The position numbers and the translations under genes are program-made. The notes beneath the pieces are model-generated. The model ran no database searches, had not been told where the DNA came from, and saw only the letters and a program-made list of their open reading frames with translations. This document shows positions 9,725 through 22,690 of a stretch of 64,000 nt of DNA, one piece after another (position 1 is the first letter of the stretch; each line of letters starts with the position of its first letter). The DNA is from Devosia sp. A8/3-2 (lineage in GTDB: Bacteria; Pseudomonadota; Alphaproteobacteria; Rhizobiales; Devosiaceae). The stretch spans positions 2,768,156-2,832,155 of the forward strand of contig CP104974.1 in NCBI GenBank assembly GCA_025452255.1, written 5' to 3'.

Positions 9725-10089
9725 ATGTTCGAACGGCTCGATTGCGTTTGCTTGCATACTGACGACATCGAGACATCCCTGACATTTCTTGGCAATATGG
9801 GCATGGCCGAAGCTCGGCGGCTCGCGCGTGCTTGAAGACGGAAGGCCCCTGGACCTTGGTCGGGCTGGATTTCCCCGACAAGACAAGCTCGCAACTTGTG
9901 CTCAGCACTCATCCTGATCGGCGGATGATCGATGTCGAGATACGGGTTGCCGATGTTCGCCGCGCTTATGAGCAATTGCGCCAGAGCCCGGGCGTTCGCT
10001 GGCTGACAGAGCCATTCCCCATCGAGCAGGGCCACGTGGCCGTCATGCTGGCGCCGGACGGAAATGCCTTTGTGCTGATCGGCGGCTAA
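9725..10089 (+). CDS. VOC (glyoxalase/bleomycin-resistance) superfamily protein, frameshifted
   Basis: A single-domain protein of about 120 residues. The start at ATG 9725 gives [20 protein letters not shown], the first beta-alpha-beta unit of a VOC domain; after a break near 9825 the second half reads [20 protein letters not shown] and [16 protein letters not shown], the second unit with the typical DPDGN-like edge. VOC proteins include glyoxalases, dioxygenases and antibiotic-binding proteins; no substrate can be assigned. It abuts the coq10-like gene and is convergent with the cinA-type gene. Confidence 0.7.
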
Positions 10090-10093
10090 TAGT

Positions 10094-10592
10094 TTAGTCG
10101 TCGTCGCTGTTGAGCACCTGCAGGATCAGCTCGAACGCCGCCTCTACGGTGGCGCGGCGTACGGCGTCGCGGCCGATATCGCCGAAGCGGTGCTCGATCA
10201 CCACGGTTGCCAGTTCGGACGACACCGCCACATAGACGAGGCCCACCGGCTTCTTGTCGGTGCCGCCATCGGGCCCGGCAATGCCGGTCACCGCCACGGC
10301 GAAATCGACCCGCGCCGTATTGCGCGCCGTCCGCCATGGCCCGGGCCACCTGGTTGGACACTGCGCCATAATCGTGGATGAGCCGGGCAGGGACCTGGAT
10401 CATGCGCGACTTGGCGGAATTGGCGTAGGTGATGTAGCCGCCGTAAAAGGCGGCGGATGAGCCGGGAATATCGGTCAGCGCCGCGGCGATCATGCCGCCG
10501 GTGCAACTCTCTGCGGTAACGATGGTCTTGCCGGCCCGGGTGAGGAAATCGATGACTTCCTTGCCGGGATCGCGCGCTGGCTGGGCCACCAT
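10094..10592 (-). CDS. pncC: CinA C-terminal-type nicotinamide-nucleotide amidohydrolase (one frameshift)
   Basis: About 165 residues, the stand-alone CinA C-terminal domain that deamidates NMN. Motifs: [33 protein letters not shown], and, after the break, [19 protein letters not shown], all family signatures. The break near 10318 looks like loss of a GC unit (GGCGCGCAAT for GGCGCGCGCAAT). The ATG overlaps the ispDF stop (TGATG), so the two are cotranscribed; this pairing is common in Rhizobiales. Confidence 0.9.
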
Positions 10593-11779
10593 CAATCAGT
10601 CCTCGGCACTTCGATGCTCGCACTCGCCATGGCCACGATACCTTCCTCCCGCCCGGTAAAGCCGAGCTTTTCACTCGTTGTCGCCTTGATCGCGATCCTG
10701 TTGGTCGCAATTCCCAGTGTCTCGGCAATCACCGTCTGCATTGCCGGCACATGTTGCGCGATCCTGGGTCCTTCGCAGACAATTGTCACGTCAAGATTGA
10801 CGATGCGACCGCCCATCCCGGTCACGAGATCGCCAGCATGCTTGAGGAAGATCGTGGAGGCTGCGCCTTTCCATTGCATATCGGCCGGCGGGAAGTGCAC
10901 GCCGATATCCCCCTCGCCAATAGCGCCCAGAATGGCGTCGGTCAGCGCATGCAGCGCCACGTCGGCATCGGAATGCCCCTTGAGCTTGGCTTTATAGGGA
11001 ATGCGCACCCCGCCCAGCCATACGGCGTCGCCGGGCTCGAACGGATGCACGTCAAAGCCGGTGCCCACACGGGTTTCCATGGCGAAATCTCCAAAAACGA
11101 TCCGCTCGGCCCTGTCGAAATCTTCAGGATGCGTAATCTTGATATTGTCGGGGCCGCCCATCACCATGGCGACCTTGAGGCCCGCCCATTCGGCGATTTC
11201 CGCATCATCGGTGAATTGGCGGCGAATGGTCGAAGCGCATATGCGCCGAAAAATCTGCCCAAAGCAGAAGCCCTGCGGCGTCTGCGCCGCATAAAGCTGG
11301 CCGCGATCTTCCGTGGTGGCAACCAACCGTCCATCCAGCGAGCGCTTTATAGTGTCAGTGACACCAAGAGCGGGCAGGACGCCATCATAGAGGTCCAGCA
11401 CGGCGATGACGTCGCCAATGAGGTCGAGAGTGGCAAAGGGGCGTGCGGCGTCCCGGATCAGCACCAGATCGGGCCGCAGTGGCGCCGGGGCCTTGAGCCC
11501 TTCCAGCACAGAGGCCTGCCGCGTGCCGCCGCCAATCACTGGCGCCAATAAGCGATTGTCATCCGAGCCAAGGGCCGCATAGCGCTCGGTATGGCTGGCG
11601 TGGATAACGGGGAGAATCTGGCCGATGCCCGGGTGATCGAGAAACGCCTGAATGGTTCTCTGCAGCACGGGAACGCCGGCGACATTGCGATATTGCTTGG
11701 GGTCAGGCGCTCCACCGGCGCTCGCGCGCTCTCCTTGGCCGGCGGCGACAATGATGACAGCGATGGATTTTTGACGCAT
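10592..11779 (-). CDS. ispDF: Bifunctional MEP cytidylyltransferase / MECDP synthase
   Basis: Two consecutive steps of the MEP pathway to isoprenoids in one polypeptide, the usual fusion in alphaproteobacteria. IspD part: CTP-binding [15 protein letters not shown] at the start, LIRDAARPF in the middle, and [12 protein letters not shown]. IspF part: [13 protein letters not shown] with the metal-binding Asp/His, [19 protein letters not shown], and [20 protein letters not shown] 11779 puts the nucleotide-binding motif at the expected distance; a start at 11797 is also open. Uninterrupted, about 395 aa. Confidence 0.95.
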   Translation of the reverse strand: MRQKSIAVIIVAAGQGERASAGGAPDPKQYRNVAGVPVLQRTIQAFLDHPGIGQILPVIHASHTERYAALGSDDNRLLAPVIGGGTRQASVLEGLKAPAPLRPDLVLIRDAARPFATLDLIGDVIAVLDLYDGVLPALGVTDTIKRSLDGRLVATTEDRGQLYAAQTPQGFCFGQIFRRICASTIRRQFTDDAEIAEWAGLKVAMVMGGPDNIKITHPEDFDRAERIVFGDFAMETRVGTGFDVHPFEPGDAVWLGGVRIPYKAKLKGHSDADVALHALTDAILGAIGEGDIGVHFPPADMQWKGAASTIFLKHAGDLVTGMGGRIVNLDVTIVCEGPRIAQHVPAMQTVIAETLGIATNRIAIKATTSEKLGFTGREEGIVAMASASIEVPRTD

Positions 11780-11958
11780 ATCGGAACAGACACTCAACCC
11801 TGAAAACCGTCACATGAATCTGGTCTAGCCGTGCCCGTGTCATGCGGCAAGTGCAGGGCTGCCGCACACCCTGCAGCGGTACATAAGGTGTTGCGCTAGC
11901 GGCGCTTTTGATTATTGTGCGGGCAGAATTTCAAAAATGACCATTTCTGGGGCAGTCC

Positions 11959-12959
11959 TTGTCTGAAATTGCCTGCGAGTTGAGCATTGGGAGCCATCGG
12001 GTTCGCAGTCACGCTTTCCTTGCTCCCATGGCGGGAATCACCGATCGCCTGTTTCGTGTCCTCGCAGAGCGGTTCGGCGCTGGCATGGTCGTATCCGAAA
12101 TGATCGCCAGCAATGCCCTTGGCGTGGGCAATGAAGAGATGGTGCGCAAGCTCGGCCGCCCCGGCACGCTCCCCCATATGGTGCAATTGGCCGGCTGCGA
12201 GGCCGAGTGGATGGCCCGGGGCGCCAAAATCGCCCGAGACGCCGGCGCCGATATTATTGACATCAATTTCGGCTGCCCAGCCAAGCGCGTCACCAATGGC
12301 TATGCCGGCTCGGCACTGATGCGGGTGCCCGATCACGCCATGACGCTGATCGACGCCGTCGTCTCCGCCACGCCGCTGCCGGTCACCGTCAAGATGCGCT
12401 CGGGCTGGGACGATGACAGCCTCAACGCTCCTGAGATCGCCCGCCGCGCCGTCGACGCGGGCGCGCAGATGATCACGGTGCATGGCCGCACCCGCCAGCA
12501 ATTCTACAAGGGTAATGCCCGCTGGGAGCTGGTGCGGGCCGTTGTCGAGGCCGTGGACGTGCCCGTCGTGGTCAATGGCGACATCGTGGACCTTGCGACC
12601 GCCCGTGAGGCTCTCCAGCAATCTGGCGCCGCCGCGGTCATGCTCGGCCGTGGCGCCCGGGGCCGTCCATGGGCCGTCGGCCAGATTGGCGATGCGCTTG
12701 CCGGCAAAGAGACGCAGCCTGCCCCCAAGGCGAGGCGCTTGCCGAACTGATTGCCGAGCATTACGAGGCCATCCCGGTCGAATATGGCACCGCTATCGGC
12801 CTGCGGGCCGCGCGCAAGCATCTTGATTGGTATCTGGAGGCAGCCGGCATCGCGCTCGGCAAGCCGGCCCGCACTGCCTTTCTCAACAATGAAACGCCGT
12901 CTCATGTGCTCGAGATGATCGGCGCGATTTTCTCGGGCGAATGGAAGGCGGCGGCATGA
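11959..12959 (+). CDS. dusB: tRNA-dihydrouridine synthase, DusB/NifR3 type (one frameshift)
   Basis: FMN enzyme reducing uridines in tRNA. LAPMAGITDRLFR and INFGCPAKRVTNGYAGSALM (with the catalytic Cys in GCPAK) are diagnostic, as are TVKMRSGWDD and ITVHGRTRQQFYKG. No ATG fits the N-terminus; TTG 11959 gives SEIACELSIGSHRVRSHAFL and is the likely start. One C appears lost from a run near 12727, after which the frame continues GEALAELIAEHYEAIPVEYG. The stop overlaps the ntrB ATG. dusB (nifR3) upstream of ntrBC is the classic order in alphaproteobacteria. Confidence 0.93.
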
Positions 12960-14088
12960 GCGCGTCTACGAATGCGAGCAAATTGGCCAGCGTGCCTTCG
13001 ACTGCGGTGCTACAGGCTCTGCCCCAGCCCATCATCGTGTGCGATGAAGACCGCCAGATCATCTTCGTCAATTATGCCGCCGAGGCTTTCTTCGGCGCTT
13101 CGCTGAGCGTTTTGACGCGCCAGCGGCTGGACGATCTCATCGCCTTCGGCTCGCCCATTATCAGCTCGGTGGAGACCGTCATCCTGCGCCGCGGGCCGAT
13201 GACCGAATATCGCGTTCGCGTCGGTTCGTCGCGCTTTGGCGACGAGCGCATTGCCGACGTCTTCGCCAGCCCGCTTTCCGACAGCGATGGCCGCGTGGCC
13301 CTGCTGATCCGGGAGCGGACCATGGCTGACAAGATCGACCGCCAGATGGTGTCGCGTGGCGCCGCGCGGTCTGTCACGGGCTCGGCCTCCATGCTGGCGC
13401 ACGAGATCAAGAATCCGCTTTCGGGCATTCGTGGCGCGGCCCAATTGCTCGAGCAGAGCGTGGCAAGCGACGAAATCCCGCTGGCCCGCCTGATCCGCGA
13501 AGAAACCGACCGCATTGTCGGGCTGATCGATCGCGTCGAAGTCTTTGGCGACGAGCGCCCGATGGAGCGCGAGCCGATCAATATCCACGTCATTCTCGAT
13601 CGGGTAAAACTGCTGGCGCGCAACGGCGTGGCCCGTGGCATTGCCTTCTCGGAAGAATACGATCCGTCGCTGCCGCCGGTCTATGGCAATCGCGATCAGC
13701 TCATTCAGGTCTTCCTCAACCCGGTCAAGAACGCCTCGGAAGCCCTTGAACGGACGCAGAAACCAGAGATCCGTATCACCACGGCGTTCCGTCCCGGCAT
13801 TCGCATCAGCGTGACGGGCGTGTCCGAGCGCATCTCGCTGCCGCTCGAAATCGTCATCGAGGATAATGGCCCCGGCGTGCCGCCCGATATCCTGCCCTTC
13901 CTGTTCGATCCTTTCGTCACCACCAAGCTCAATGGCTCGGGCCTGGGCTTGGCTCTGGTGGCCAAGATCGTGGGTGACCATGGCGGCGTGATCGATTGCG
14001 ATAGCCGTCCCGGTCGCACCCGCTTCCGCATTCTCCTCCCCGTCGCCAGCGGGGCCTTCAACGCGTCTTCTGAAGAGGTATCGGCAAA

Positions 14089-14092
<4 letters not shown>
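12956..14092 (+). CDS. ntrB: Nitrogen regulation sensor histidine kinase NtrB
   Basis: Cytosolic sensor kinase/phosphatase that controls NtrC in response to PII. 378 residues from ATG 12956, overlapping the dusB stop. PAS domain at about 18-120 ([20 protein letters not shown]), H-box with phosphoacceptor H149 ([20 protein letters not shown]), N-box near 264 ([15 protein letters not shown]) and G-boxes [13 protein letters not shown] and [13 protein letters not shown]. Uninterrupted. Coupled to ntrC by an ATGA overlap. Confidence 0.95.
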
Positions 14093-15531
<1,439 letters not shown>

Positions 15532-15851
15532 TGTCGCTGCTCACAAACCGTTCGCGTGTGACTGTCATCACATATGGGCGCGGTATTCGCAATAAATCAG
15601 CGGCTGAATCAATGAACCGCATTCTGTAAGCCCAGCGGACCCTACCTCGAACATGAGCATTCGTACGCCGTTCTATCACAAAACCGCGCCTTGGCAGGTT
15701 TGCGCCCCATTCCGGCCATTTGCCGACAGCCGACAAATCCCTGAAAGCGGACCTTTTCCTCTGCTCGTGCCGCCTCGAGGTGACACCCGCCGGGATTAGG
15801 CTAGCGCGGCTCTAAAGTCGCTGCATCAGCGTTTTCAGTGATCACGGGCCT
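15532..15851. other. 320-bp gene-free stretch, left flank of the island
   Basis: No convincing gene. It follows the ntrC stop and so contains the left junction of the island, whose exact end I could not fix. The segment at 15715-15740 carries two close CGACA words (GCCGACAGCCGACAAATC). A tandem CACA/TGTGA-rich stretch lies near 15555-15576 (GTGTGACTGTCATCACA). No clear terminator hairpin for ntrC was found. Confidence 0.4.
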
Positions 15852-16250
15852 TCAGCAATAGTCATCCATGGATTCCTCAAACTGCTCGCCGGCCAGTTCG
15901 CAGAAGTGCTTCAATGCGCCTTGCAGGGTGTAGAAGGTGAACTCACTGCGGTGGAGAAAGCGGCCATCAAGGACCGAGATGTGGGCCACCGCCCAATCCT
16001 TGATAGCTTCGCCGGCGAAGCGCGTGAGCACGATTAGGTCGTCGTCGTGAAGCCGGTGTTCCACCACTAGGCTGGTGGAAAGGTCATTCTTCGCAAAAGC
16101 CGTACCAAACGACAATCTCGAGGCGTAGAGCATCAGGCCGTCGTCAGTGAACTCATCTGGGCAAGACGGAAATTCCGTCGGAACCTTCCATCTTGCTTGA
16201 ACGGCCGAGGGCGTCAGGGATGGGTAGAGGGGTTCAGGGTGGTCAAGCAT
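15852..16250 (-). CDS. Unknown 132-residue protein at the tniQ end of the island
   Basis: Reads from ATG 16250, with GGAG 7 bases upstream, to TGA 15852. No membrane segment or signal peptide. The sequence is acidic and rich in aromatic residues (DEFTDDGLMLYASRLSFG, HRLHDDDLIVLTRFAGEAIK). I recognise no family. It lies beyond tniQ in the same orientation as the transposition operon, in the place where Tn7-like elements carry cargo, but it is separated from tniQ by 560 bp and may have its own promoter. Confidence 0.6.
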   Translation of the reverse strand: MLDHPEPLYPSLTPSAVQARWKVPTEFPSCPDEFTDDGLMLYASRLSFGTAFAKNDLSTSLVVEHRLHDDDLIVLTRFAGEAIKDWAVAHISVLDGRFLHRSEFTFYTLQGALKHFCELAGEQFEESMDDYC

Positions 16251-16812
16251 TCAGCACTCCGTAGACTCGGTCGTCCGAAGGAGGAAACTTGGTCAAAACG
16301 TCCGTTTGGTAAAGGGTCGAAAATCGACTAAATCGGCGCCGTGTCACTAAATGCATAGGGTATCAGAATCTCAGTAAACGCGCCCGATGTTGCGGGCACG
16401 ACACACCTCAGTGTGTCATGAGCGTGAGCAGCACAAAGACAAAATCACCTCAAGGACCGCTTTGCTCGTCGGGTCCGGGGTTCTGCGAGAGCCGCCAAGT
16501 GTGTCGATAATGCCCTCGAAGCGGCAATGCGCCTCATTTCAGTCGCTCCGGCGGCTTTGCGACTTCCCAAAACCTGACATTGGCTCCTGACTCAGCGGCG
16601 GCCAGACCGGGTGTTGGCCATAGCGATTGGTCGTGGACTGATGCCCGCTAGGAGAAAAGCGGGCGTTGGAATGGGCGAACTGCCAGCGTGGCCACCGGCC
16701 CCATTGCCGTCGCCATAGCGGTGGATGTTCCGGTCTATCCGCAAAGTGCCTCGCAGCCGAGGCAGAATCTGACCGATGCGGGAATTCCTCGGCTCATTGC
16801 TGCGAAGACTAT
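16251..16812. other. 560-bp gene-free stretch beyond tniQ, with a short inverted repeat
   Basis: No reading frame here looks like a real protein. At 16400-16417 there is a perfect 7-bp inverted repeat with a 4-base loop (GACACAC CTCA GTGTGTC). Near 16497 the plus strand reads GTGTGTCGATAATG, a TGTCG word resembling, in reverse orientation, the CGACAATT words near 23490 and 23635. The stretch may hold a transposon end or the decayed remains of cargo; neither could be shown. Confidence 0.35.
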
Positions 16813-18340
16813 TTAGCTGCCGCGAGGTCGGCCGCCGCCACGAAAAATCAGATCGTCGAAATCGGCATCGCGGAGGACTACGCCCGCTAGGCCCGGCTGA
16901 CCTCGCAATCGGCCAACAACAGGCACTCTTCTGTCCAACACTCGGTCGAATAGTTGTTCAAAGCTTGTCGTCATTTTTCGGCTGCGCCCCGACAGCGTCG
17001 AGTGACTCGGAGGACACTCGGACAACTCCGGAGCACCATCGACAATGGCATCGAGCCAATCGGTCACAGCTTGTCGCCTGATGAACGGGATGGATCTGGA
17101 CCTTCTGGTTGCGTACGTGACTGGCCCCAGTACGATGGGCAACCATCCCCGTCGTAGCAGTACCTGCCAAGAACGCCAGCCGACACCAACCATTGCCTGA
17201 GCCTCTTTGATTTCTATGGTGTCGACCAAATTCTCAGCGACCCAATCTGCCTCATCCGGGGTGATCGCGAAGGAGGATCCTCGACTTGGGGCCTTAGTCG
17301 CTCCCCTTTGAATAAGCGCGGCCCGGACGATCGAGTACGACTTTCCACTAATTCTGGAGACCTGCTTTAGGCTCATGAGGCTCCTTGGCATGGCGATGAT
17401 GTTCATTCTCTTGTTTTTGACATGAAACTTCAGGTCAAAATGTCCGGTCAGGATCGAAGCCAGTTCGGGAGAAAAACGCCGACCGCCGGAGTGGCTAAAC
17501 CACCACCAGAACCATCCCAACGAGGCCTCCATGCAGCTGGGAGGCCTATCAAGTATCTTCTCGGACTGTCGATGCACGCGGTCAAGAAGGCTCGGCAGAC
17601 CATCATCACTGATGATGGCAAAGCCACTTTCACGATATCGCATCAAATCTTCGAAGGTGACGGAGGAATCGATCCAGGACTTGGCCCAGCCGACCTCATC
17701 TAAACGACCCACTCGATCAGCTATCGCAACGGCGTCCTTAAGTAAGACGTCGTCCAGCATGGGAATTTTCTGCGTAGGCTCAATGACTTTAAGACGCCCT
17801 AACGCCCATAGCTCGAACCTTCTATCGCTCTTGACCGCATCGGTCGGCAAATCCAGGACACTCCCGTCGTGGCACCTCTTACAGCGGGGGATTTCCCTGT
17901 CTCCCCACGAGAGACTCTTTCCGCATCTACAGTGACCTACCAATTGAACGTTGTGGATAGGGCAATGGCTGATGAAGAGCAGGTCCCACCAGAACTGCTG
18001 ATGCGCACTTTCCTGCAGGCATTGAGGACAGACCCTCCTTGCCCTTCTCGAGAGGTCAAACTTGCGCAGCTGTTCGCCGCGCACCAACGTGGGTTTTGTG
18101 CTCTCGATTTGATAGCTGCACGCGGTCATCTCGGCGGGAGTGAGGTTCAGTATTTCTCCGAGTCGTCGCGTATGACGACCGGCAAACACGTGGCTCATTT
18201 TGAGGCCGGTGGCGCTTTGGAAGTTCACCATGCTGCTCGATCCGTTTCGCTCTGCACAGCCTCAACATCAGTCCGTGGGCTGTCTCGAATGGCCCGGGAA
18301 CGATCTTCAACGGCGGGATCCAGTTTCGTTTCATAGGCAT
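16813..18340 (-). CDS. tniQ: TniQ/TnsD-family transposition target-site protein (one frameshift)
   Basis: Target-selection subunit of Tn7-like transposons, a DNA-binding protein that recruits TnsC. About 508 residues from ATG 18340 (6 bases after the tnsC stop). After the lead MKRNWIPPLKIVPGPFETAH the frame shifts near 18240 and continues SSSMVNFQSATGLKMSHVF. The TniQ zinc-binding region is clear: CPQCL, then WWDLLFISHCPIHNVQLVGH and CRCGKSL. A later segment, MSLKQVSRISGKSYSIVRAA, looks like a helix-turn-helix. The length favours a TnsD-like site-specific protein over the short TniQ of CRISPR-associated elements. Confidence 0.85.
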
Positions 18341-18346
18341 CGCAAA

Positions 18347-19406
18347 TCATACCGCCGTTTTTGGTGGTCTGATTGCGTTCTGCCGCTCCCGCTCGGCATG
18401 CCGCGCCAGTTCGGCCTCGTTGATCAGGAAGACATTCTCACTGTCAGGCACTTCGCGGTACTCGTGGAGCACCATCGCCAGAACGTCCGAGTCGACGTGC
18501 GGGAGATTGTTTTCCAAGGCGTACTGAACTGCATCGATCAGCAAGAGAGTTACAGAGCCGGGGCGACCTTCGCTCAAGATGTGGAGTCGCAAAGCGCACG
18601 ACGGCGTGTCGATCGCGCACGGCCAGTCGAATGGCATTTGACCGCTAAGGTCGGCGAGGAAATCGATGAACTCGGTTTCTTTGCCGCTAGTTCCGAGACG
18701 TGCGTATGGCATTAAGTGGTGCCGACGCTTGACCATCTCATCCAGTTGTTTGTTTGACCGACACAGTGCCAACGCGCTTTCCATGCCGACGAGTGCCACC
18801 TGGACGCGGGCGATTTTCATCAACAGCTTGAACACTTCGGCGGCGCTATGCAGCGCATCCCGCCCCTTGTGCTCCGCTATATTATTGACGTCGTCGAAGA
18901 TGATCATCTTCGTCTTCTGGCCGATCAGCTGGACGCAAAGTTCGTGTACGACGGTGTTGTGGTCGGCTTTTACAGCGACCTTTTTCTCGGTCACCGCGGT
19001 GATGACGTCCCGAAGGAGCGATCCATAAGTCACCCGGTTGCCGACGTGAATGCACAGGACAGGCCGTTCCAAGTCCTTGCCCGAGGCGCGCTGCTCCACG
19101 TAGGTAACGGCTGTTTCACCCACAGTAGCGCCATTCACTGGGTCCGTTGTTTTTACGTACTTTAAGCCTGCGCTGTCGGCCAGATCGTGGAGGAACTCCG
19201 TGATCGTAGTGGTCTTGCCCAACCGTGTGTCGCCCATGAGCAGGAGGCCCGTGCCCTCTGCCTGTGTTCTGTGTCGGGCAGAGCGTGGCATTTAGAGCGG
19301 CGAGGCCAGCGTCTAGTTTTTCTGTGCGTAAGACGACCCGCCCAAGATGGGACAAGCGCTCGGCATGATCCACCTTTGCCCAACGACTGCCTTCACGCTC
19401 ACTCAT
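18347..19406 (-). CDS. tnsC: TnsC/TniB-family AAA+ transposition regulator (one frameshift)
   Basis: ATPase that links target selection by TniQ to the TnsAB transposase. About 353 residues from ATG 19406, which overlaps the tnsB stop. The N-terminal arm RLSHLGRVVLRTEKLDAGLA precedes a frame change near 19270, after which come Walker A (GDTRLGKTT) and Walker B (TKMIIFDDVNNI). ALVGMESALALCRSNKQLDE is the TniB-like segment after Walker B. The Walker A has Asp-Thr-Arg-Leu in its variable positions, which is normal for TniB. Confidence 0.87.
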
Positions 19407-21588
19407 TTCCGATACCTCACCTGAGTTTTGGAACCGGCGGGCCGCGTCTGACGTACCTTTTGCTCGCTGGTGGTCGGCAGGGCCTCATGCAGAACGTAGA
19501 TTTGTTCGCCGGTTGAGGCGACGGCGTCGTGATCCGAGCTCGATTGCACCGCAGCTTGGGGAGGGGGCACAACCGATGTGCGGCCGTAAGGGCCGGTTGA
19601 ATCGGTCAACGAGAGGGTGGTTGGAGTGCGAAAGTCGTGGCTTACAAGACCGTCTTTGCTTCGCTGGCCATCGTAGGTTTCCCTTTCGAGGTGCTCCGCT
19701 CGCTTTTTGGACTCGTGTGCGTGTCGGAGCTGCTGTCTGGTTGGCTTGTTGCGCGGCGCTTTTGCGTCAAGATAGTCTTGGAGGCATTTTCACGACTGGC
19801 GCGCCTCAAATTTTCATCGGGAGTGTCAGGGGCCGGAGCCGTGGCGTGCCTATCCACCTTTATCTGATGGAGGGTCAGGTTGGTTCCGGCATATTTGCCC
19901 TGTAGGAAACCGTTCACCCACTTCTTCGAGACCGGATCAAGCAGCGAGGCAACGGTGGGGTCCAGCGGGCTCAACCGACCTACAACCTTTGACCTCCCGC
20001 CGGCGTCCCGCCACATCCTTCGGAAGTCGTCAGACTCGTACCTCAGAGTGTCGTAGACGATGCCCCTTTGTGTGAGGTCACAAGAGAACGCTACACCTGT
20101 CGCCGGGGCCAAGAGCTCAGGGTCCGGAGGGAATTTCCGGATTTGCCCATCCTGCATCCCAGCCTGATAGCGTTTGGAGGGCCATTCTTTGGTCGTTCCA
20201 TGCACTTTGCTGTTGTGGTCATCGACTATGTATAAGCAGACGACGGTTCGCACATCATGCAGTGTAAGTACTGCCATCTTTTCGGAATTGTAATTCTCAT
20301 GAAGGTGCCTCGCGGTCGTGCCGGGCATCTTGTGAATTAGAAGTTCGTTGTTAGTGCCGATGAACCTCTCGACTTTTCCCTTGAGTTGACCCGATGCCCG
20401 AGGCAGGTCACGAAGCTTGAAGCCCAAGATCTGTGATGTCGCCGTCATCGACGCAGAGCGGAATTCAGCCGCACGATCCATCCAGAGTTCGTCCCAGACG
20501 CCATAGCCCGGCCAATCAAATTCGAACTTGATCGGGTACCGGGACAGATAGTCTTCCTTTGGCAACACCGCCATCTGGATACACACCATTACCGACGTCC
20601 GGGATGGCGGGATCATCTCGACAGTGAAGCCGAGGATCATCCTTGAGTAGCGATCGATGATGACGGTGAGATAGGGGCGACCGATGAGGCCGCCACGCTC
20701 GTCCACCACCATGACGTCGAGCATCGTGTGGTCGACCTCAGCCTGATGGAGCGGCCACAATCCGGGAGGACCCGTCCCAGTGGTCTGGGATTTGCGACGG
20801 GCCTCACGTGGGCCGTCGATGCCAACAAGCCGTTCATATAGGCCGCGCTCTTCAAGTCGGCGGCGTACGATATTCCTGCCGATGACTCGGTCGTCGCCGG
20901 TCAGCTCGTTGTGTTCGATGATCTTTGTATCGAGCTCCAGATCGGGATCCGCGTCCCTTCTGATGCGGACCTCAGAATCGACAAGCCTCCAGACGTTTTC
21001 GGCACTCAAAGCTGGTTGGGTAAGCATGTAGGTGTCGATGTATTCGTCTATCAGCGTGAGAATCCATTTCGCTCGTGTCCCAACTCGGTTCCCTTTCGCT
21101 GAGTGCTTATCCGGCAGCACTCGAATATCTCGACCGCTCGCGATCCACCAAGAGTCCCACGCCCTAACTGTGCGGACGGTTGGACGAGGCGCGTCGGGAA
21201 ACTGCTCCAGCGGGTATACGGCTTCGATCGCGGCAAGGATGTGTGGATGCTTATTGCGAAGCGATGCGTCCAGCTCGTCCAGTTTGCGAAGGTATGGCTC
21301 CTTTTGGAGCGCTGACTGTTGTTCCGTTTCGCTGAAGCACCCCCAGTCGGTGCCCATGTCCTCCAGCTGAACCGCGGACAGGATGTCCAGAGCCGAGTAT
21401 GCGGTGATAAGGCAGTGACGCTCCAACCTCTCTATGTCACCGGGGGTAAGCAACAAGTCCTCCCCTCCGGCCTGCGGCGTGAATATGCGCTTCCCTGAGG
21501 AAGTCATTGTCCCCACAATGAAAGGTTGCTTGCGAATGCGTACCAAGTCACCCGGCCGCCGACCGGGTGTGGGGATGCGGATGGTCAA
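19403..21588 (-). CDS. tnsB: TnsB/TniA-family DDE transposase (one frameshift near the C-terminus)
   Basis: Transposase that binds the element ends and joins strands. N-terminal DNA-binding region to about 270, then the RNase H-like core with D286 (EVDHTMLDVMVVD), D371 (ELWMDRAAEF) and E407 (QLKGKVERFIGTNN), then a beta-barrel and a charged tail. The first frame stops at 19642; a one-base change there (KTVL then VSHDFRTPTTLSL) continues in another frame to TGA 19403, which overlaps the tnsC ATG exactly as expected in an operon. Total about 728 aa, typical of TnsB. The C-terminal tail is where TnsB contacts TnsC. Confidence 0.87.
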
Positions 21589-22535
21589 CGCTGCCTCCCC
21601 AGACTGTTAGTGAACACGGACGTTGGGCAGAAAGGTTCGGTCCTGTCCAGTTCCACGTAGCCGAGCCGGTCCAGCATGCAGGCAATGAGTAGGGCGGAAT
21701 CTCCATGATCTGGAAGACGTTCGAATAGCGCCAAGACCGAGGTAATTCTTGGCAACTCAACCAGAATATCGGCAGCGTTCCAGACGACCCTTTCCGGGAT
21801 GTGGGCGGTTATCGCACGGAACATGACCTGACTGTTCTGGTGTCGGGGCTGCAGCCTAATCTCACGCTCGGTCAGGAGCATGAACTCCGCGCCACGGTTT
21901 GTGCAGGCTGCCTCTATTGCCGAGAAGCGAGCCGACACAAAGGCGGCAAGCTGTGGCTCCTCCGGGTGGACCTCTTCCAGTGGCTTTACTTCAATAAGAC
22001 AGGGTCGGCCGGCGCGACGCAGCAAGGCGTCTGGCCACCAGATGTGACGCTCTCCGAATACTTCGATTTCGACCGAAAAAGGCTGCGCAACAAAGTCAGA
22101 TATGTCGTCATACAGAAAGTCTAAGAGGGTCCAAGCGTCCCCCTCCAAGAGGCCTTCGCCCGAGGCGACCCGGTTTCCGAGGCGCGTCAATGGAATGTCC
22201 GTCGTGTAGATGTCGCGACCACGCGATCTCACAGTTCTTGCCGCGGAGCCCCGAATGGTGACGTGTTTTCGGCGCTGGCTCCCATTTCGGTAGAGTGCGA
22301 CCTTCTGTTCGGCGACAATGTCGCAGACAGGCGACGGCTGCTCTTCCCGAATGTAGATGCGAGTCTGCGTCGAGGCTCCCCGATCGAGTGCAGTGAGGTC
22401 TGGCGCGCCAATATCATTTGACCCGGGCGAGAAGGCGAGGGTTTTCGGTGCCACGACGAGGCGGGCGAATGGGCTACTCGCCGCCGATGGGTGACCGACG
22501 TTGGAATTAGTACTGGGTTCGCGAATACGGTTCAT
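21585..22535 (-). CDS. tnsA: TnsA-family transposon endonuclease
   Basis: Endonuclease that cuts the 5' ends of the element, allowing cut-and-paste movement. 316 residues, uninterrupted, with a strong GGAGGAG before ATG 22535. The PD-(D/E)XK core is readable: E131 (GLLEGDAWTLLDFL), D169 (WWPDALLRRAG) and E182-V-K184 (PCLIEVKP). The N-terminal 100 residues contain a basic stretch (RKHVTIRGSAARTVRSRG); the C-terminal part is a winged-helix-like domain (DHGDSALLIACMLDRLGYVE). Overlaps tnsB by 4 bases. Confidence 0.85.
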   Translation of the reverse strand: MNRIREPSTNSNVGHPSAASSPFARLVVAPKTLAFSPGSNDIGAPDLTALDRGASTQTRIYIREEQPSPVCDIVAEQKVALYRNGSQRRKHVTIRGSAARTVRSRGRDIYTTDIPLTRLGNRVASGEGLLEGDAWTLLDFLYDDISDFVAQPFSVEIEVFGERHIWWPDALLRRAGRPCLIEVKPLEEVHPEEPQLAAFVSARFSAIEAACTNRGAEFMLLTEREIRLQPRHQNSQVMFRAITAHIPERVVWNAADILVELPRITSVLALFERLPDHGDSALLIACMLDRLGYVELDRTEPFCPTSVFTNSLGRQR

Positions 22536-22690
22536 GACTCCTCCATGGTCGCGTGGTCCCTTTCTCGCTCGGCGCGGAAGGGTGCCGAGGGACCGATCGC
22601 AACACGACGGTAACCGGCGCTATTGGTCAGCCGGTGATTTCTCGCAAACAGCTTCGAAAGGATGCGTGCGCCGTGGACGTAGCGGCCAGC